This document shows, piece by piece, positions 33,387 through 34,546 of a stretch of DNA of 34,546 bases. Within the stretch, counting starts at the first letter, position 1. Every line of letters begins with the position of its first letter. The stretch is from positions 1-34,546 of the forward strand of contig JADGPV010000202.1 of the NCBI GenBank assembly GCA_017882245.1, read 5' to 3'. The position numbers and the translations under genes are program-made. The notes beneath the pieces were generated by a model. The model saw only the letters and a list, made by a program, of their open reading frames with translations, had not been told where the DNA came from and searched no databases. This DNA comes from Bacteroidales bacterium. GTDB lineage: Bacteria > Bacteroidota > Bacteroidia > Bacteroidales > VadinHA17.

Positions 33387-33416
33387 TGTAGGGGCGAAGC
33401 ATGTTGAACCCCTACA
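33387..33416. repeat. Palindrome in the leader of the ATP synthase operon
   Basis: TGTAGGGG (33387-33394) and CCCCTACA (33409-33416) form a perfect 8-pair stem with a 14-base loop. It lies between the -7 box at 33426 and the bactofilin ATG (33364), so it is in the 5' leader of the long transcript. GTAGGGGCG palindromes recur in Bacteroidota as dispersed elements (recollection), so it may be a repeat captured as a leader. Confidence 0.6.
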
Positions 33417-33425
33417 TTTAACCCA

Positions 33426-33433
33426 CAAATATA
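33426..33433 (-). promoter_or_regulatory. -7 box of the ATP synthase operon
   Basis: The minus strand reads TATATTTG, an exact TAnnTTTG, 61 bases before the bactofilin ATG. A weak TTTTCG stands about where a -33 element is expected. It separates fabH (ending at 33469) from the ATP synthase operon. Confidence 0.55.
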
Positions 33434-33468
33434 GAAAGTATTGTGTATCATGGACGAAAAGAGGGTTC

Positions 33469-34479
33469 TTATTCTTTCCCGGACACCGGGTCATACGCCC
33501 ACTTCACCCACATGCTTCCCCAGGTGAATCCGCCGCCGAATGCAGCAAGAATGAGGTTATCCCCCTTTTTGAGCCTGTTTTCAAATTCCCATATACAGAG
33601 GGGTATGGTTGCTGCGGTTGTGTTGCCGTAGTTCTGAATATTGATCATGACCTTCTCGGGTGGCAGGCCCATTCTGCGGCCTGTGGCATCAATGATCCTT
33701 AGGTTTGCCTGATGTGGCACAAGCCACGCGATATCCTCTGATCTGAGATTGTTCTTTTCCATGATCTCTGCCGCCACATCAGCCATGTTTGACACGGCAA
33801 ACTTAAAAACGGATTGCCCTTCCTGATAGATGAAGTGTTCGCGGGCATCAACAGTTTCATGTGATGCAGGTCTTAATGAGCCTCCCGCTTTCATGTGCAG
33901 GTATTTTCTTCCCGAGCCGTCAACCCTGAAGATATGGTCCATTATACCGTATTCCTCTTCGGTCGGTTCCAGGAGGACTGCGCCGCCGGCATCGCCGAAC
34001 AGGGTGCAGGTAGTCCTGTCAGTATAGTCTGTGATTGCCGACATCTTGTCAGCACCAACAACAATGACCTTTTTGTATCTGCCCGACTCCACGTAAGAAG
34101 CGCCTGTCTGCAGGGCAAAGAGGAAGCCGGAACAGGCGGCATTCAGGTCAAAGCTGAAAGCATTCTTAATACCAGCCTTGTCTGAAATGATATTTGAAGT
34201 TGCAGGAAAAAGCATGTCGGGAGTGACAGTGGCACAGATGAGAAGGTCTATATCGTCAGGTGAGGTTTTTGTCTTTTCAAGTAATCCTCTCACCGCCTGT
34301 TCGCCCAGATCAGACGTTGCTTTGCCTTCCCCTTTTAATATTCTCCTTTCCCTGATCCCCACGCGTTGCATTATCCACTCATCGGTGGTGTCAACCATTG
34401 TTGAAAGCTCGCTGTTGGTGAGACGGTATTCAGGAACCCATGCGTTAATGCCTGTTATAGCAGCTCTTGTTTTTGTCAT
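33469..34479 (-). CDS. fabH: Beta-ketoacyl-ACP synthase III
   Basis: Starts fatty-acid synthesis by condensing an acyl-CoA primer with malonyl-ACP. 336 residues. The catalytic triad is visible: Cys116 in DLNAACSGF, His256 in VPHQANLRI and Asn286 in NYGNTTAAT. TTDEWIMQRVGIRERR at the start and FGAGFTWG-like AAFGGGFTWG at the end are family landmarks. Its ATG overlaps the stop of the upstream gene as ATGA, so the two are cotranslated. Confidence 0.97.
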   Translation of the reverse strand: MTKTRAAITGINAWVPEYRLTNSELSTMVDTTDEWIMQRVGIRERRILKGEGKATSDLGEQAVRGLLEKTKTSPDDIDLLICATVTPDMLFPATSNIISDKAGIKNAFSFDLNAACSGFLFALQTGASYVESGRYKKVIVVGADKMSAITDYTDRTTCTLFGDAGGAVLLEPTEEEYGIMDHIFRVDGSGRKYLHMKAGGSLRPASHETVDAREHFIYQEGQSVFKFAVSNMADVAAEIMEKNNLRSEDIAWLVPHQANLRIIDATGRRMGLPPEKVMINIQNYGNTTAATIPLCIWEFENRLKKGDNLILAAFGGGFTWGSMWVKWAYDPVSGKE

Positions 34480-34546
34480 GCTCCGACAGCTTCTTTGATC
34501 TTTCTCGCAAGGTCAGCATGAACCACGTCCCTGGTCTGAAGAATCA
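34476..34546 (-). CDS. plsX: C-terminal end of probable PlsX (phosphate acyltransferase), partial
   Basis: The minus-strand frame ending at TGA (34478-34476) reads LQTRDVVHADLARKIKEAVGA. It overlaps the fabH start by ATGA. PlsX genes commonly stand directly before fabH, and their C-termini end in a similar amphipathic helix with KIKEA. Only 22 codons are visible, so the name rests mostly on position. Confidence 0.5.
   Translation of the reverse strand, partial: ILQTRDVVHADLARKIKEAVGA

Noticed and set aside
1..34546. CRISPR array or insertion sequence
   Set aside because: No regularly spaced repeats of CRISPR size and no transposase-like frame were seen on either strand.

Overview
The window looks like a chromosome segment of a Bacteroidota bacterium, probably an anaerobic or facultative member near Bacteroidales/Marinilabiliales. 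The evidence is the F1Fo-ATPase operon opened by a bactofilin and AtpZ, the short epsilon subunit, a DUF2723 membrane protein, and several promoters with the Bacteroidota -7 box TAnnTTTG. The part left of about 8.0 kb is visibly AT-richer than the rest and has accessory content. The part to the right is denser, higher in GC and mostly core genes. All functions below are read from motifs; no database search was possible.

Region 1 (1-8000) is an island-like area ending at a tRNA-Arg(CCU) on the minus strand. It carries the 3' two-thirds of a P3A (Pma1-type) proton-pumping ATPase. Next comes an exported nucleoside hydrolase/FmdE-like fusion bracketed by two related small exported proteins, then a small exported membrane protein. 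Last are a WecE-type sugar aminotransferase and a PLOD-type glycosyltransferase-like protein. A diverged copy of the tRNA 3' end plus a terminator-like stem lies at 5524-5608, in the same orientation as the intact tRNA. This suggests att-like direct repeats around the 2.4 kb segment that holds the last two genes.

Region 2 (8119-13641, minus strand) is a six-gene sulfur operon. It encodes a Tat-exported molybdopterin PsrA/PhsA-like catalytic subunit, a four-cluster ferredoxin subunit and an NrfD/PsrC membrane subunit. These are followed by two half-size YeeE/YedE sulfur transporters and an exported rhodanese. The rhodanese is the most striking object in the window: its catalytic Cys is replaced by Ser, and its only cysteine is the last residue, in a Gly-Gly-Cys tail on an Ala/Lys/Pro-rich linker. 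It may be a SoxY-like swinging-arm carrier that replaces the usual Sud-type rhodanese feeding polysulfide reductase.

Region 3 (13782-24569) holds ettA, a small membrane protein, a Cys-rich lipoprotein, a stand-alone response regulator receiver, a large DUF2723 (PMT-like) protein, and an exported HExxH peptidase with propeller and barrel-like parts. An aromatic-amino-acid-type decarboxylase overlaps the peptidase gene tail to tail by 42 bases.

Region 4 (24575-34546, minus strand) is the ATP synthase operon in the order bactofilin, atpZ, atpI-like, atpB, E, F, H, A, G, polyprenyl diphosphate synthase, atpD, atpC, then the decarboxylase. A clear -7 box and a palindromic leader precede it. Upstream are fabH and the end of a probable plsX, overlapping by ATGA.
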